Source: Adiantum capillus-veneris (Eukaryota; Streptophyta; Polypodiopsida; Polypodiales; Pteridaceae). From it: 64,000 nucleotides of DNA. Position numbers and translations under genes: made by a program. The notes under the pieces are model-generated. The model was not told the origin of the DNA and did not search any database. It was given only the letters and a program-made list of their open reading frames with translations. How positions within the stretch are numbered: the first letter of the stretch is position 1; the number at the start of each line of letters is the position of its first letter. Where the stretch lies: NCBI GenBank assembly GCA_014529385.2, contig CM043949.1:147231850-147295849 (forward strand). The letters are read 5' to 3'. This document shows positions 12,307 to 27,198 of this stretch, piece by piece.

Positions 12307-13080
12307 GGAAGCCCAAGCGGATCTCTACATGGAAGTACTGGAGAAGAAGTTTCTCCTGAAGCAGATGTAGCCCCCTTCTTTCAAGGGTGAAGGGCCAGTG
12401 TTGAAAAGGATGCTAAGGCATGGATATAATCCATGGATGACTACTTTACTACCACTAAGACGGTGCAAGCAAATCAATCCATGCTCGGAATGTTTCGATT
12501 GATTGGAGAAGCAATGTTATGGTGGAAACAATACTGCCATGACAAGGGTGTTGCAAAAGATTCCCAGTCTTGGGATGAAATCAAACAAGTAGTCAGAGGA
12601 AGATATCAGCCCCCAGATATGGACCGATTTTGACAAACGAGCAACAAGTGGCCCGAGCTACCAAGGGTTGAATGCACCTTTGGATGCTCAGCTTGAAGCC
12701 ATGCAGTCCAAATCATTGCAGGATGAACTGTTGCGTGCTAAGCCTTTCGCCAAGAAGAGGAGATTTTAGCCAACCAATTCTAGTGAGACCCAGAGAAGAA
12801 TTAATCCAGCCAGATTCCAAGGGAGAAGACCCCAAGGTATGCATCACCTACAATAAACCAAGGACATAGCTCTGTTGTTTTGAGTGCAATGAAATAGGGC
12901 ATTATAGGCGATAGTGTCCTTGCCTGACATTTAATGCAGTAGCTGAAGCTGGACCTGGTGGGAATCATCAAGGAGAAATAACTAAGGGCGTGCATACTGA
13001 CGTGGAAGAGACTGTGGTCGAGTTGCTAGAGCTTATGGCAGAGGAAGACCTGTTCGAGAGCATGCTCATGTGGTAAGAAT
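12307..13080 (+). pseudogene. Chromovirus gag remnant
   Basis: The segment 12433-12633 reads as the gag core (MDDYFTTTKTVQANQSMLGM, then WWKQYC), with the frame before it shifted near 12400. A zinc knuckle CFECNEIGHYRR-x-CP lies near 12880-12925 but has a stop codon inside it. Further stops break the frame several times. In life it would form the capsid and bind genomic RNA; this copy cannot. Confidence 0.8.
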
Positions 13081-13194
13081 AGAGCCCATACTAGAGGAAG
13101 AAATGGATAGAGCGACCCTCTATGCTGCTATTGACAATCCTCGGGCTCAGGAGTAGTTTGCACTTATTCAAACACCGGCCAACCACCAAGGTGA

Positions 13195-13753
13195 ATCTTT
13201 CTCATTGCTCATCGATTGTGGAAGCACGCATTAATTTTTGTCTCCTAAATGCCCACAAAAGTTAAGACTATCCTAGAATCCAACCAACCCTATGGTAGTT
13301 GAAATGGAAAATGGGAAATCAGTTATATCTAGACATATGGTGGGAATCCTAGATTGTGAATTAGGAGGAAGACCCAATTTTGCATTGTTTAGAACCTTAC
13401 CAGTTGGGATATACGACTCAATATTGGGAATGGATTGGTTAGTAGCAAACAAAGACAACATCTTGTGTTCAGAAGGAAAAGTAATTTTTAGGGATAAAAC
13501 TGGGGAAGAAGCTTTAATCCAAGTAAAGAGGGGAACTCCAAAGGTTCAGTTAGTTAAAGCTAGTCAACTCTTAAAAGACCATAGAAAATCAGGACATCAA
13601 ATCTATGTAGTAAAGCTTAACAAAGTGGACCCTGAGAAAGCAAAAATTGAAAACCCATGGTTAAGTGAGTTTGCCGATATTTTTCCTGAGGAACTCACCA
13701 AGCTACCACCAAAAAGGGATAGGAAGTGCACCTATGTCAAAAAGACCCTATAA
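13195..13753 (+). pseudogene. Chromovirus aspartic protease and start of reverse transcriptase
   Basis: A protease-like LLIDCGSTH motif at about 13205-13230 is followed by a stop, then by an open stretch (13292-13753) with the second protease landmark ILGMDWL. The C-terminal end runs into the connector to reverse transcriptase (SEFADIFPEEL...LPPKR). The catalytic triplet reads D-C-G where D-S-G or D-T-G is usual. Confidence 0.82.
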
Positions 13754-14620
13754 AATGTCCTTACATGAAGTGATTGAGCTAAAAGAACAGCTTTGCCAGT
13801 TATTGGAACAAGGATACATTTGACCCAACAATTCAAGTTGGGGAGCACCTGTTGTATTTCAAAAGAAGAAGGATGGAACTCTTTGACTTTGTATTGACTA
13901 TAGAGGATTGAACTAGGTTACGGTAAAGAACAAGTACCTGATCCCTTGCATCGATGAAATACTAGATCAACTTCATGGAGTTAAAAGTCTTTACAAAGGT
14001 GACCTAAGGTTAGGTTACTATCAGTTTCGTGTTAGGGAAGAAGACATTCCAAAGACAGCATTTAACACTCACTATGGACATTATGAGCTCATTGTTATGT
14101 CTTTTAGATTGATGAATTCCCCAGCAACCTTCAATCGGTTATGCAAGATATATTCAAAGAACACTTAGATGATTTTGTCCTTGTATTTTCTGATGATATT
14201 CTAGTTTACTCAAAGGACGAAGAACAACATGAAGGTCATGTACGAAAAGTTCTGGAGATCCTATGCGAGCATAAGCTGTATGCTAAGGAGAGAAAGTGTA
14301 TCTTTTCATCCCCAAAAATCAAATACTTGGGTTTTATAGTATCAACAACTGATGGAGTTTCAGTGGATCCAGCCAAGGTTAAAGATATTGTGGATTGGCC
14401 ATGACCCTGAAATGTTAGTGAAATCAGAGGATTTCTTGGTATAACAGGATGGTATCGCATCTTCATCAAAGATTATGCTACAATTGCTGCCCCTTTAACT
14501 AATCTTTTAAAGAAGGAAACAACAATTCAATGGAATGTTGAACACCACGAGAGTTTTGAAACTCTAAAATGGCAAGTAACCTTAGCTCCATGCTTAAAGT
14601 TACCTTACTTCACAAAGACT
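13745..14620 (+). pseudogene. Chromovirus reverse transcriptase
   Basis: The motifs lie in order but in different frames: LLEQGYI..., KKDGT-x-LCIDYRGLN, the GYYQ...KTAF motif, then 14141-14404 with FSDDILVYSK as catalytic box and the IKYLGFIVS motif. Stops replace several conserved residues (for example before PNNSSWGAPV and in the position after RGLN), and a frameshift precedes 14141. Confidence 0.88.
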
Positions 14621-15053
14621 TTTGAAGTGGTTACAGATGCTAGTGGTATAGCAATTGATGGAGTGCTTACGCAAGAAGGAAGACCTGTTGCTTTTACCTC
14701 TCAGAAGCTGAAGATTCATGAACAAAGCTATCCAACTCATGATCTTGAATTACTTGTAGTCATTCATGCCTTAAGTATGGAGGCATTATCTATTAGGCGA
14801 GAGATTTATTTTTACTCAACCTCTACTCAATATGCGACAACGAAGGTGGGTTGAATTACTTCAAGATTTTGACTTTGCAATTGTCTATAGACCAAGCAAC
14901 AATAATTCAGTAGCGGATGCCTTGAGCCGTAAAGCCTTTGTAAGCATAATCTCTATGCCTAGTAACCCAATTTTAGTCAAGGTAAGGGAAGCTTCACAAA
15001 TGGACCCAGATTATCAGAAGCAACTTGCTATCGTGAAGGTTAAGACACCTTAG
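14621..15053 (+). pseudogene. Chromovirus RNase H
   Basis: VTDASGIAIDGVLTQEGRPVAF is the RNase H opening with its first catalytic Asp. QSYPTHDLELLVVIHAL follows, where DLE stands for the usual EKE/ELE. The tail [12 protein letters not shown]...VADALSRK appears in an overlapping frame from 14832. A deletion or frame change near 14800 removes the usual TDHKSL segment. Confidence 0.88.
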
Positions 15054-15113
15054 AATGAAGCATCATTACAACATTATGATGTTGAAGATGGTTGCTTATA
15101 TTACAGACATAGA

Positions 15114-15908
15114 TTGTGTGTGCCAAAGAATGCAACCTTAAGAAAAACTATCCTTTATGAAGCTCATGATAGCCCAACATCTGGACATTCGGGCTATGCC
15201 AAAACTCTCTATGTAGTAAGGAAGATCTTCTATTGTCAAGGAATGAAAGGATACATACTACGGTATGTTTGCCAATGCTTAATCTGCAAAAGAGTTAAAG
15301 CTAAAAGGGTAAAACTCCCAGGGAAACTTCACCCTTTGGATATACCTCAAATGAAGTGGGATCGTATCCGTATGGATTTTGTATCTGGATCACCCAAAGT
15401 TCAGGGAGGATATGACTCCATAATGGTAGTCGTGGATATGATGACTAAAGTTTCCCACATCATCCCGATAAAGACTACCTATATTGCCTTAGATGTAGCC
15501 CGACACTTTGTCAAGGAGGATTTTTCACTTGATGGTCTTCCAAAACGGATAGTAAGCCATCGAGATACTAAGTCCACTTCCAACTTTTGGACTTCACTGT
15601 CTACAACCATTGGTACCCAATTGGATTTTAGTACAACCTATCATCCTCAGACCAATGGTCAAATCAGAAACAAGTCATTGAAGACATCCTAAGAGCATAT
15701 TTTGGAAGAGAACCTAACAAGTGGATCCAATACTTTCCCCTAGTGGAATTTTCATATAATGCATCCCACCATCAAAGTATTGTAATGACACCTTTATGTG
15801 CACTTTATGGTCATGATTGTTATCATGTTTAAATTTTTCAGATCCAACTATAAGAGTCGAAGCTTCTAAGAAAATGCTGGAAGATATGGGGCCTAGACTA
15901 CTTGGCAA
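15114..15908 (+). pseudogene. Chromovirus integrase
   Basis: The zinc finger is complete (H-x7-H in EAHDSPTSGHSG and C-x2-C in CQCLICKR). The core shows D in RMDFVSGSP and D in SHRDTKS. The TTYHPQTNGQ motif follows, but the catalytic Glu context is disrupted (NGQIRNKS in place of NGQ-[TS]-E-R) and the frame is lost shortly after at about 15690. The remaining C-terminal coding sequence to about 16230 is recognisable only in pieces. Confidence 0.88.
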
Positions 15909-16229
15909 TACGTAAAGACATTCAAGCTGCTAAGGATCGACAAAAGAAGTATGTAGACCAAAGCAGATCAGAAAGGACCTTGGAGAACAAGTTTTCTTGA
16001 GAGTAAAGCCAAAGAATAATATTCTATCTTTGGGCAAGTATAAGAAGCTTAGCTACAAGTATTGTGTACCCTATCATATAGAAAAGAATATAGCAAAATT
16101 AAGCTTATAGACTCAAGCTACCCTCTCATCTCAAGGTTCATAATGAATCCAATGTTAGTAAATTTAAGAAATACATCTCTAGCACATATCATGTTCTTGA
16201 TGATGGACAAATTGTAATGCCCAACCAAA

Positions 16230-16380
16230 GAATTCTTGAGCTTCAACCTGATAGAATCCTAGAATCTAGAGAAAGAACCTTAGAAATTGAACCCTAAGAG
16301 AGCATCTAGTCCAATTGAAAGATTACCTTGAAGAAGATGCCACTTGGTAAGATGAAAGAAATCTCTTCAAGTATTTTCCA
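16230..16380 (+). pseudogene. Chromodomain remnant
   Basis: The residues EHLVQLKDYLEEDATW match the W/L-K-x-Y...E-x-x-TW signature of a retrotransposon chromodomain, which in intact relatives steers integration toward particular chromatin. Stop codons lie on either side. It sits at the C-terminal end of pol, just before the polypurine tract, as in chromoviruses. Confidence 0.7.
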
Positions 16381-16416
16381 AACTTTCTTCCAAAATAAGA
16401 AAATTTTGTTTTCTTA

Positions 16417-16428
16417 AGTAAGGGAAAA
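16417..16428 (+). other. Chromovirus polypurine tract
   Basis: AGTAAGGGAAAA directly before the TGTAATG start of the 3' LTR. Confidence 0.75.
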
Positions 16429-18865
<2,437 letters not shown>

Positions 18866-19331
18866 AAGAAAGGGAAGGGAAAATATAGAGTTTCTACATA
18901 AGAAAGGCCTAAAATTATAGCCCCAAACTCCACGGCACCCCTTCTTGTGGAGTTTTGTATTTAATTTATTATTTGGGTTTTTGGGTGCCAAAATTGGAGG
19001 CCCCTCTTTTATAACTAATCCACTTTAGTACTTGAGTGGAGCACATCACTTATTTCATGTCCCCTAAGGGTGAGTTCTCACTAGAGCTACTTACAAGAAA
19101 CCATAGTGGCTTATTGAATAAAAGTCTAAAATATTGTGCAAAGGTAAAATGATCGAGAGGGTAAGGGTTATTATTTTCCGGTGTCTCCTTCTTAACTCTT
19201 AGAATTCCAATCTACAAATCATCATCAACTCACTATTAGTAAAATCAAATAGACATGACATAATTAACCATTAAGCCAGCTATCCCAATTGCAATTGACC
19301 ACAAACAATAGGAGGGTGTCCAGTCTCTTGG
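18866..19331 (-). repeat. Inverted LTR fragment
   Basis: Reverse complement of the first part of the LTR at 20173. Its inner end corresponds to about the eighth base of that LTR, and its outer end to about 20635. It lacks the LTR's 3' part. Confidence 0.85.
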
Positions 19332-20124
19332 AATTTTGAGTCTAATGGTCAAACCGAAGTCACTAATTGCACTATCATTGACTTGCTAAAAACTTATGTT
19401 TCTTCTCAACCCAAGAAATGGGATGATTACCTGCATATTCTACAATGTTCATATAACAAAACCACTCACATTGCCACATGTAAATCTCCATTTGAAATTG
19501 TGTATGGTCATTCTCTACCTACTCCTGCTTCACGTCTTTCTAATGTTGTGCATGTTGTTGACGATTTTACTGCTGATATTCATGATGTTTATGCAAGTGT
19601 GCATTCTACCATTAAACATTCATAAGAACTTTACACTAAGAATGCTAACAAGCACCGCAAGGCACACCAGTTTAAGGAAGGTGATTAATCATGTTATGCT
19701 TCACATTGAAAAACGAAGGATCAAAAGTGTTGATACTAATGTTTTTGTTAAACTTGCTCCTCGTTTTTACGGTCCATTCAAAATTTCTTCTGTGATCAAT
19801 GATGTTTTATTTTGTTTAGACTTACCTTCACATTGATACATTCACAATGTATTCCACATTAGTCTTTTAAGACTTTTCAGAGGACCCCTACCTATACATC
19901 ACATTTATGAAGATCCACCTTCACTTATAAACCTAGAAGAACAACTCATCCTTGCACAAATAGCTGATCATGAGGCCACCATCACATGCACTGACATGGT
20001 TTATAACCGCTATCTTTTGACTTTCAAAGGCCACCCTAGAGAAGATACTAAATGGATGCTTGAAAAGTTCTTTTTCAACTTCCCAGACCTTCTCCACACT
20101 TTCCATCACTCACGGTCCAGTTGA
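19332..20124 (+). pseudogene. Chromovirus integrase C terminus and chromodomain-like tail
   Basis: Starts abruptly inside the integrase at SNGQTEVTN (after the catalytic Glu region). It continues with LLKTYVSSQPKKWDDYL and FEIVYG (19383-19625), then shifts frame to FYGPFKI. From about 19850 another frame reads VFHISLLRLFRGPLP and ends in a chromodomain-like tail, YNRYLLTFKGHPREDTKWM, before a stop near 20122. Everything upstream of the integrase core is missing. At least two frame changes make it nonfunctional. Confidence 0.82.
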
Positions 20125-20161
20125 TTCTCTATTGAGCAACTGAGGACAATTTTCTATCCCT

Positions 20162-20172
20162 GGTGGGAGGGA
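20162..20172 (+). other. Polypurine tract
   Basis: GGTGGGAGGGA immediately before the LTR start TGTTACAAG. Confidence 0.8.
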
Positions 20173-21003
<831 letters not shown>

Positions 21004-21070
21004 ATGCAACCACCATGCAAAAAGCATGCGAGGACTTTTCCCCCTCCTCCATAACTTTCTCCTCCTCTGA

Positions 21071-21082
21071 GCTCTGATACCA
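21071..21082 (-). other. Possible orphan primer-binding site
   Basis: TGGTATCAGAGC on the minus strand, the same initiator tRNA-type site as in the other elements. It would place an LTR to the right (from about 21084) and the body of a lost element to the left. No partner LTR or gag was found. Confidence 0.35.
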
Positions 21083-21089
21083 GTATAAG

Positions 21090-22140
21090 ACTGAGGGTAC
21101 TAGAGTCTGCAAATCTCCACCCAACCATGCCCTACATAGGCTCTACCTTGCTAATAATAGGGCTCCCTTGACTACATGTCTCCATCCTAGCCCTTGGACT
21201 GCCCGATTGTACCCTAGGCCTGACACAAACAATATGCTGCCCATTTTTTTGATTTTTAATCATTTGGTAGACTAGAATTTGATCAAATTTGGACTAGAAT
21301 TTGTTGATTTATTGTGCTGAGATAAGATTGATCTTTTCAACTTATTACTGGCCTACAACTACACAATGATTGTTAGTTTTGTTGTGGATGTTTTTTGAAC
21401 ACCAACATTGTCGCTTTTAATACATGGAATGACATACTTTAAATCCCCTTGCATGTTTTGTGGCTTGAGAAACCTTCTATTATCTTGCTCCTTAGTGTGT
21501 ATGACCAATTTGGCATGCATATAGTAAAAAGACATATATTTGATTGGAGTCTAAATAATTACATGTTTTGTGAAGAAAGTTTTGTTGTATATCACACAAC
21601 CTAGTTGGTTTAGTTCTGCACAGAGAGTTGTGGATGTCATAAATTTGGTATGGGCTAGATTTCTCTCAAGATTTTGATACCAAAGTATGACCATTTGGAG
21701 ATATAATATGCATTAGGCTATGAATGAATTATAACTTGCAAAAGTATGCATAATAGGAATATATTGCACGAAGTAATGGATATATCGGAAAATGTCATCA
21801 ATGGCTTCTCGGTTGAGTTGACAATCTATTGGGTGTTTTCTACAAAAAATGATATATCTTCAAATGATGGTTTTTGGATCTGGCTCATTTTCTAAGATTC
21901 CACTACCTTGTTCTTTTGTAGGATTAAGGATTCTTATACAACTCATAAGGACTCATTTATGCTATTTACAATACATTAGTATCTACATTACTTACTTGGC
22001 AGGTTAATACCGTTGTAGTTTAGGTAGAAGAAACATACTAAAATCTGGCTAGTGTACTTCTGTTGTATGTACCATTTGTACCCAAAGAAAACTCAATGAA
22101 CTATTTTCCAGGAACTCATTTTTGGTGAAGGTAGGCTTAA
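21090..22140. other. No gene recognised
   Basis: AT-rich sequence with only short ORFs and no motif that could be assigned. It may include the LTR implied by the orphan primer site at its left edge. Confidence 0.4.
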
Positions 22141-22177
22141 GTATATATTGGTGAGAATTCACTAGTAGGTTAGGGAT

Positions 22178-22244
22178 GTCTATACTTGATGTGACATCAA
22201 GTATAGACACCTCATGTTATTGATGTGACATCAATAACATGAGG
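22178..22244. repeat. Two adjacent perfect palindromes sharing one core
   Basis: First palindrome 22178-22208: 15-base arms around one central G. Second 22210-22244: 17-base arms around one central G. Both have the same centre, TTGATGTGACATCAA, and differ only in their outer arms. Only one base separates them. Confidence 0.95.
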
Positions 22245-22299
22245 TGAAATAATCGTGTACCTATCTTCCCACAAAAAGCACGGTGAATGTTCTAACAAT

Positions 22300-22900
22300 C
22301 TCATTTTTATAAATGGTTCCAGGTGTTGAAGAAAATTTGGCACTCTGAATGCAAAGATGAGCCGAAGTCTTCCTTTGGAAAATAATTTTTGGTTTTTTGC
22401 CAATTGGTGACAAGGCGAAAGTGAGGGATCTTAGCGATGGAACTTGTATCAGATGCAACCAAAAAACTGAGACCATATCCCACACCTCATTTGGAGATGT
22501 CCAACGATCAAGAGATTCTTTGGAAGAGTTTATTGATGGGTGTTTTTCCAGTTTGTCACCCCATTCTTTAGACAAGACCTAGCACTAGTCTCTAGATGCT
22601 TGGATAATAAAGAGTTGATCAAATAAAGTTGTATAATCAGAGCTGTAGTCTTGAAAGCCATATGGGTCTCTAGGAATGAACAACTATTCCAAAAAAAGAA
22701 CATAATGCTACATACAGAACCAATGCTGGAAACTTGCAGGTGGCTTTTGGCAACCAAGAGGAAGTGACTTGCAGAGAAGAAGAAGATAAGTTCTTGAAAA
22801 AATTATAGTAATTTCATAACACGGATTAAGGGAGTCTCAAATCCCTTGAGGGGTTTTGTGCCCATTTGAATCACCTTTTTGTATATGTTGGATGTCCCTG
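22300..22900 (+). pseudogene. LINE (non-LTR retrotransposon) 3' fragment
   Basis: The stretch 22397-22582 reads as the zf-RVT tail domain found after plant LINE reverse transcriptase: LPIGDKAK-like start, C-x2-C in GTCIRCNQ, then ETISH. Pieces typical of the following linker and RNase H lead (IWVSRNEQLFQKK) appear near 22650-22700 in another frame. No reverse transcriptase core is present, as expected of 5'-truncated LINE insertions. The region to 22900 is probably its 3' untranslated end; no poly-A tail is obvious. Confidence 0.65.
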
Positions 22901-23508
22901 TGCAAAGGATATGCCAGGGTCTTCATGTATTATTTTAACTTAATTCAAATCAAGCTCAAATGAGGATTTAAGAAAGAAAAGCATTCTTGCATGCATATAA
23001 ATACATGGATGATCTACTTTTTTGTTAATAATAAGTTTGTTGATAAATGTTTATTGCATAGAAACCCCTTGTCCATGGCGGACACCCCTTTTCTATTTTT
23101 CCTTTGGATCATTAACACCTGAAAAAAACATCCAAAAATATTCAATTGTGTTTTTGAGCATGCATATCCTAGTTGAGAAACCATTTATTGGAGAGTACAA
23201 TTTATGTTTAGCTTGGAAGAAGGAAAAATTATCATGTGATAACATAACCTTTATTCAAGCACAAAGTAATAGACATGTAAAAATGGCTACAAAGGTATGC
23301 GTATCACAATTATTATCTATCATATACAATTCTTTCTGTGCTATTTATGCACTAATTGGATAGACTTACATAAACGAATTGCATTGTTTGAAAAAAATGG
23401 GTTTGCTAGAAAGACACTCATAAAGTTTGTCTTGAGATTCCTACATGAAAACAAATTTCTTGGGATTAAGTGTAGTATTACTTCATTGATTCAATCAATG
23501 AAAGGGGG
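22901..23508. other. No gene recognised
   Basis: Short ORFs only. The last codons before 23509 (SLIQSMKGGVKP) could be the C terminus of a decayed element that ends at the purine tract AAAGGGGG, but no catalytic motif was found upstream. Confidence 0.35.
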
Positions 23509-23762
23509 TGTTAAACCCTAATGTATACAGTGCACTATTCCTTAGGCTTTAGACTAAGGTCTATGGAAGGAATGAAGGGTCACCATGAAGGAGGAGCCAA
23601 AGGGCATGGGAAACTTATAAAAAAAAGCCTTCTATTGTAATGACGGCATCTCAATGAATGAACAAGTTTTAGGATGTCTCTCTCTCTCTTTCTCTCTCAC
23701 GGCGTGTCTCTCACGCTCTCTCTCTAACCGCCAACCACCGTCTCCATCTCCCCCTTATTACA
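23509..23762 (+). repeat. Possible LTR (254 bp)
   Basis: Begins TGTTAAACCC directly after a purine tract (AAAGGGGG) and ends CTTATTACA. It contains a CT-rich leader-like stretch. No partner LTR was found. A 22-bp piece of its end (TCTCCATCTCCCCCTTATTA) recurs at 24261-24283. Confidence 0.4.
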
Positions 23763-24389
23763 CTTGGCGATCTCTATTGTGCGTCTTCTAATGAAGATGG
23801 GAACGACTCCATGACATCGTGGTGGAGATGGTGAAGCGGATATCAAAGTTGACATGGGATCCTTCGAAATTTGCAGACGCGTTCAACCCCTTTGAACTGC
23901 AAGTTTCACTGAACTGAAGTTTTGTGCAGGCAAAAGAAAGGCTAACTTAGCCGCCCGCCAGTAGGTATCAAACTCGCAGAGTGCACCACAGGGAAATGGG
24001 ATCACAATCACTAAGGTAAGTCGCCCTGTGTGTTAAATCCCTTATCAAATATAACGTTGTTCATTATCAGATCTGTGAAGACAGCGAAACCGCTAGTTTT
24101 GCAATGTCAAACTGCGTTGCAGGGTAACTGAATACTCTTATCGTGCATAGCATGAGGTCAAGACCTCTGCCATTTCAGAAAAAGTCTACGCAGGCAAGAT
24201 TTGAAATCTTGCTGCCGTTTCTCATATCCCATCACAATGAAATCAGGTATGTTGTTGTGTCTCCATCTCCCCCTTATTACAGGGGAATAGGTCTAATTGG
24301 TGGCCTATCCCCTACCAAGTGGAACTTTCTTGGGTTGGGGAGGGCCACATGCACACATAGACATGCATGCCACACACACATGCATGCGT

Positions 24390-24390
<1 letters not shown>

Positions 24391-24452
<62 letters not shown>
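24391..24452. repeat. (CA)n microsatellite, 31 units
   Basis: Pure CA tract preceded by mixed ATGCATGC and CACACA sequence. Confidence 0.97.
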
Positions 24453-24453
<1 letters not shown>

Positions 24454-24489
24454 GCATTAAGCTATATTTTGGCACATGATTCTTTCCTA

Positions 24490-24635
<146 letters not shown>

Positions 24636-25437
24636 ACTCATGCTATTCTATCCCTGGGACACAACGGGCACCCTTCAAGTCGACCCCTTCTTCTAAGAGC
24701 CTAAAATTTTGATGTTTTTCAGAAGCCTTGTAGTTATTTTGATCATCTCTGATAAAGATGAGCAAACTTTGAGAAGTTGAATCATCAGAGTTTGTAATGA
24801 GTCCGAGTCTTGTAAAGTCGGCCATTGGCCAAAAGAGCCCTAGGTATAAAGCCTAAGTTGTAAAGTGCGTTTCTCCCTACAACTTGGAATCCTTATATCT
24901 TGAGCTTTGGTAATGACATTCCAGTTCTGAACCTTGCAATGTGTTTGATGTGTTCCTTATTTGATGCTCTTTCATTCAAGCATGCTCATTGTCGATTCTG
25001 ATGTGATTTTGACTACACGTTAGTAGGCTAAATTGCTGATTTGAGTGTAATAATGAGTGTTTTTTGACATTACGACTATAGGAGAGTGTTCCTAGACACT
25101 AGGAAGGCCTATTTGATCTGTTCTGTTTGCAATTTTTGAGACCTAAATTATGATGGACCGTGATTTTGATACCTCCTTGAAATGCGATCAACAGGATAGT
25201 GCCGCTAAGTGTCCTTGACCTTCTTCTAAAGTTTTGTAGCATTTGGACTCTGTTCGAGTGCCGGAACAGGTTGAGTACTGAGTGCAGTGACGTAGGACAA
25301 AGGTAAATTTTTAGATCCAAGAGCGCGAGATTTGCATGTGTTAGGGATTGAGCCATTTCGATGGTTCAATTCTCGAGGTTGACACCCTGAAGAGTCACCA
25401 TGCCCCATCCGAGTCGCTTCCTCAAGTATTGACATTA

Positions 25438-25490
25438 TGTTAGTGTTGGAAAGCTATGATATAGATGTCCATCGTGATGACCCACTAACA
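25438..25490 (+). repeat. End of a Tat-like LTR
   Basis: The sequence ends CCACTAACA immediately before a TGGCGCC-type primer site. The LTR start was not located; a TGTTAG at 25438 could be an internal match. The size of this LTR is therefore unknown. Confidence 0.45.
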
Positions 25491-25491
25491 T

Positions 25492-25509
25492 TGGCGCCAC
25501 TGTAGGGGA
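25492..25509 (+). other. Tat/Athila-type primer-binding site
   Basis: TGGCGCCACTGTAGGGGA, one base after the ACA end of the presumed LTR. Plant Tat and related gypsy elements use TGGCGCC-type sites rather than TGGTATCAGAGC. No gag or pol follows within the next 2 kb. Confidence 0.65.
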
Positions 25510-25879
25510 TAGTGATCCTTATGTGGTGAGTGGTTGAGTCGTAGCTTTTACTTAGAAACTCTGATCTTTATTCCTACTGCATTTACACTTTAGCAGTTAG
25601 GCAGCTAGACATGAGGTTTAGTGCTTTATAGAGTATAGGAGTGGAGGACTTGCTAGTTCTATTCTTGAGAGGTAAGAGGGTTGTGAGTGCGATAGCCAAA
25701 AGCATTTCATCTTCCATTTTCTCATTACTTTCAGAGTGCTGTATCATTTCTCGTATTAATTTTAATTTGTACTATTGTGTCTGTTTTTCTTTCACGTTTC
25801 AATTCTGTACTTATGAGTCAAATTTGGGCTGAAAGATCAAGGCAACAATTGTCAAAACCCATATTTTGACCGAAACAAC

Positions 25880-26990
25880 CATAAACTCTGAAATGATGAA
25901 AATTTGATGATTAAAACTCCAAAGTTGATTAAAACTAAAAAAGGAAGTGCAAAAATGGCATAACCAAACTACAAAGAGTAAATCTAGAAAGTTCCATGCT
26001 GATTGGTGCAGGAACATGGATGGCGATCCATGATCCCTTGTAACATTTATGACAGAAATTGATACCACTTGGTCTAGAGTGATTCCAAAGCTCTAGCTAT
26101 ATACTTTTGGTGGAAAATTTGACACAAAAACTCAACCAAATCAAGAAAATTGGGCGAAAACACAAAGAACCTTGGAAATAGACTAAAATTATGGAATTTT
26201 GACTTTTTGGTATCCAATTTAAAAAAGAAGTGAAAATGTGACTTATACATGGTCTGGATATACAACTGACAAAATTTCATGTTCAAATGCTGTGGAACAT
26301 GGATCGTGATCCATGAACGCCTGAAGCATTCGACATTGTAATTTGACCAGTGAAAGCTGATACCATTCGGAACAACTTTGGTGAAGACCATCATAGCAAA
26401 AAAACAAAAAATGGTTGACCAAAAGACCAAAAACGGGCTGAAAGTCAAAAACCGCAAGCGGACACAAAACCTGACTTTTGTCAAGGAAAAAAGGGTTCAA
26501 ATTTAAAAAGAAGTAGATAAGTTGGCCACAGACCTCAAGTAACAAATTGACCAAGTTTTGGGTCCACACATGGAGGAACATGGATCGTGATCCATGACCC
26601 CTTGAGAGTTTTTGGGGTTGTGACTTCACAGATTTGTAGTAGTGGTCAAAACAAACATTTTCTCAAAACAAGGGTAGCAAAAAACACTCAAAAAGAGGCT
26701 CAAAACTAGCCGGAGACAATCAAGACCAAAATCAACAATACGGATTGATCAGGGGACTTTTGGGGGAGCTAAAGGTAATCAAATCATCTAAAGTTTACCT
26801 AGCAACTATCAAGAGGCTTTGAGAACCCTGTGTGTCAAGTTTTAAGCAAATCTGTCCAAGGGTACATGGATCACGATCCATGACCCCCTAACACAGAAAC
26901 TGTCTAGACTGATACAGAGCTAGCCCTAGTCTCGGTGAGCACAGTGGTGTTTTCAAAATTCACTTTGGAGTTGTATTGTGCAAATTACAA
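25880..26990. repeat. Four diverged tandem repeats of about 283 bp with a fixed palindromic core
   Basis: The 18-base core CATGGATCGTGATCCATG, or a close variant, starts at 26015, 26298, 26579 and 26865, giving periods of 283, 281 and 286 bp. Outside the core the units are strongly diverged, but phrases such as CAAAA...GACCAAA and GATACCA(C/T)T recur at the same offset. The array follows the Tat-like primer site, so it may be an element's untranslated leader. The ORFs within it reflect the repetition and show no known domain. Confidence 0.8.
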
Positions 26991-27148
26991 GCAAAATAGA
27001 AATTGTTTCAAAAGCGTGACAAAATTCAGCGTTTTGCAGATTTTGACTAACCCAACGGCTATAAAGCTATAGCCACCAAGTGAATTTTGTACAGGATAAG
27101 CGGATGAGAGCTGGGAGGAGTTTTCCTTGGTCGATGGACTGAATGCAC

Positions 27149-27155
27149 TATAAAA
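27149..27155 (+). promoter_or_regulatory. Possible TATA box
   Basis: TATAAAA in ACTATAAAAGGTAACC, about 45 bp before the open frame at 27199. Context unknown. Confidence 0.3.
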
Positions 27156-27198
27156 GGTAACCAATCAGGGTTTAGCAAGTTTCGCATTCTTGATGTAT

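Noticed and set aside
21071-21230. Full LTR retrotransposon to the left of the orphan primer site
   Set aside because: No gag, pol or partner LTR was found in the right orientation; only the 12-bp site supports it, so just the site is listed at low confidence.
25811-26629. Three minus-strand ORFs of 85-136 codons
   Set aside because: They share wording only because they run over the 283-bp repeats; composition is Phe/Leu-rich and there is no start or domain support.
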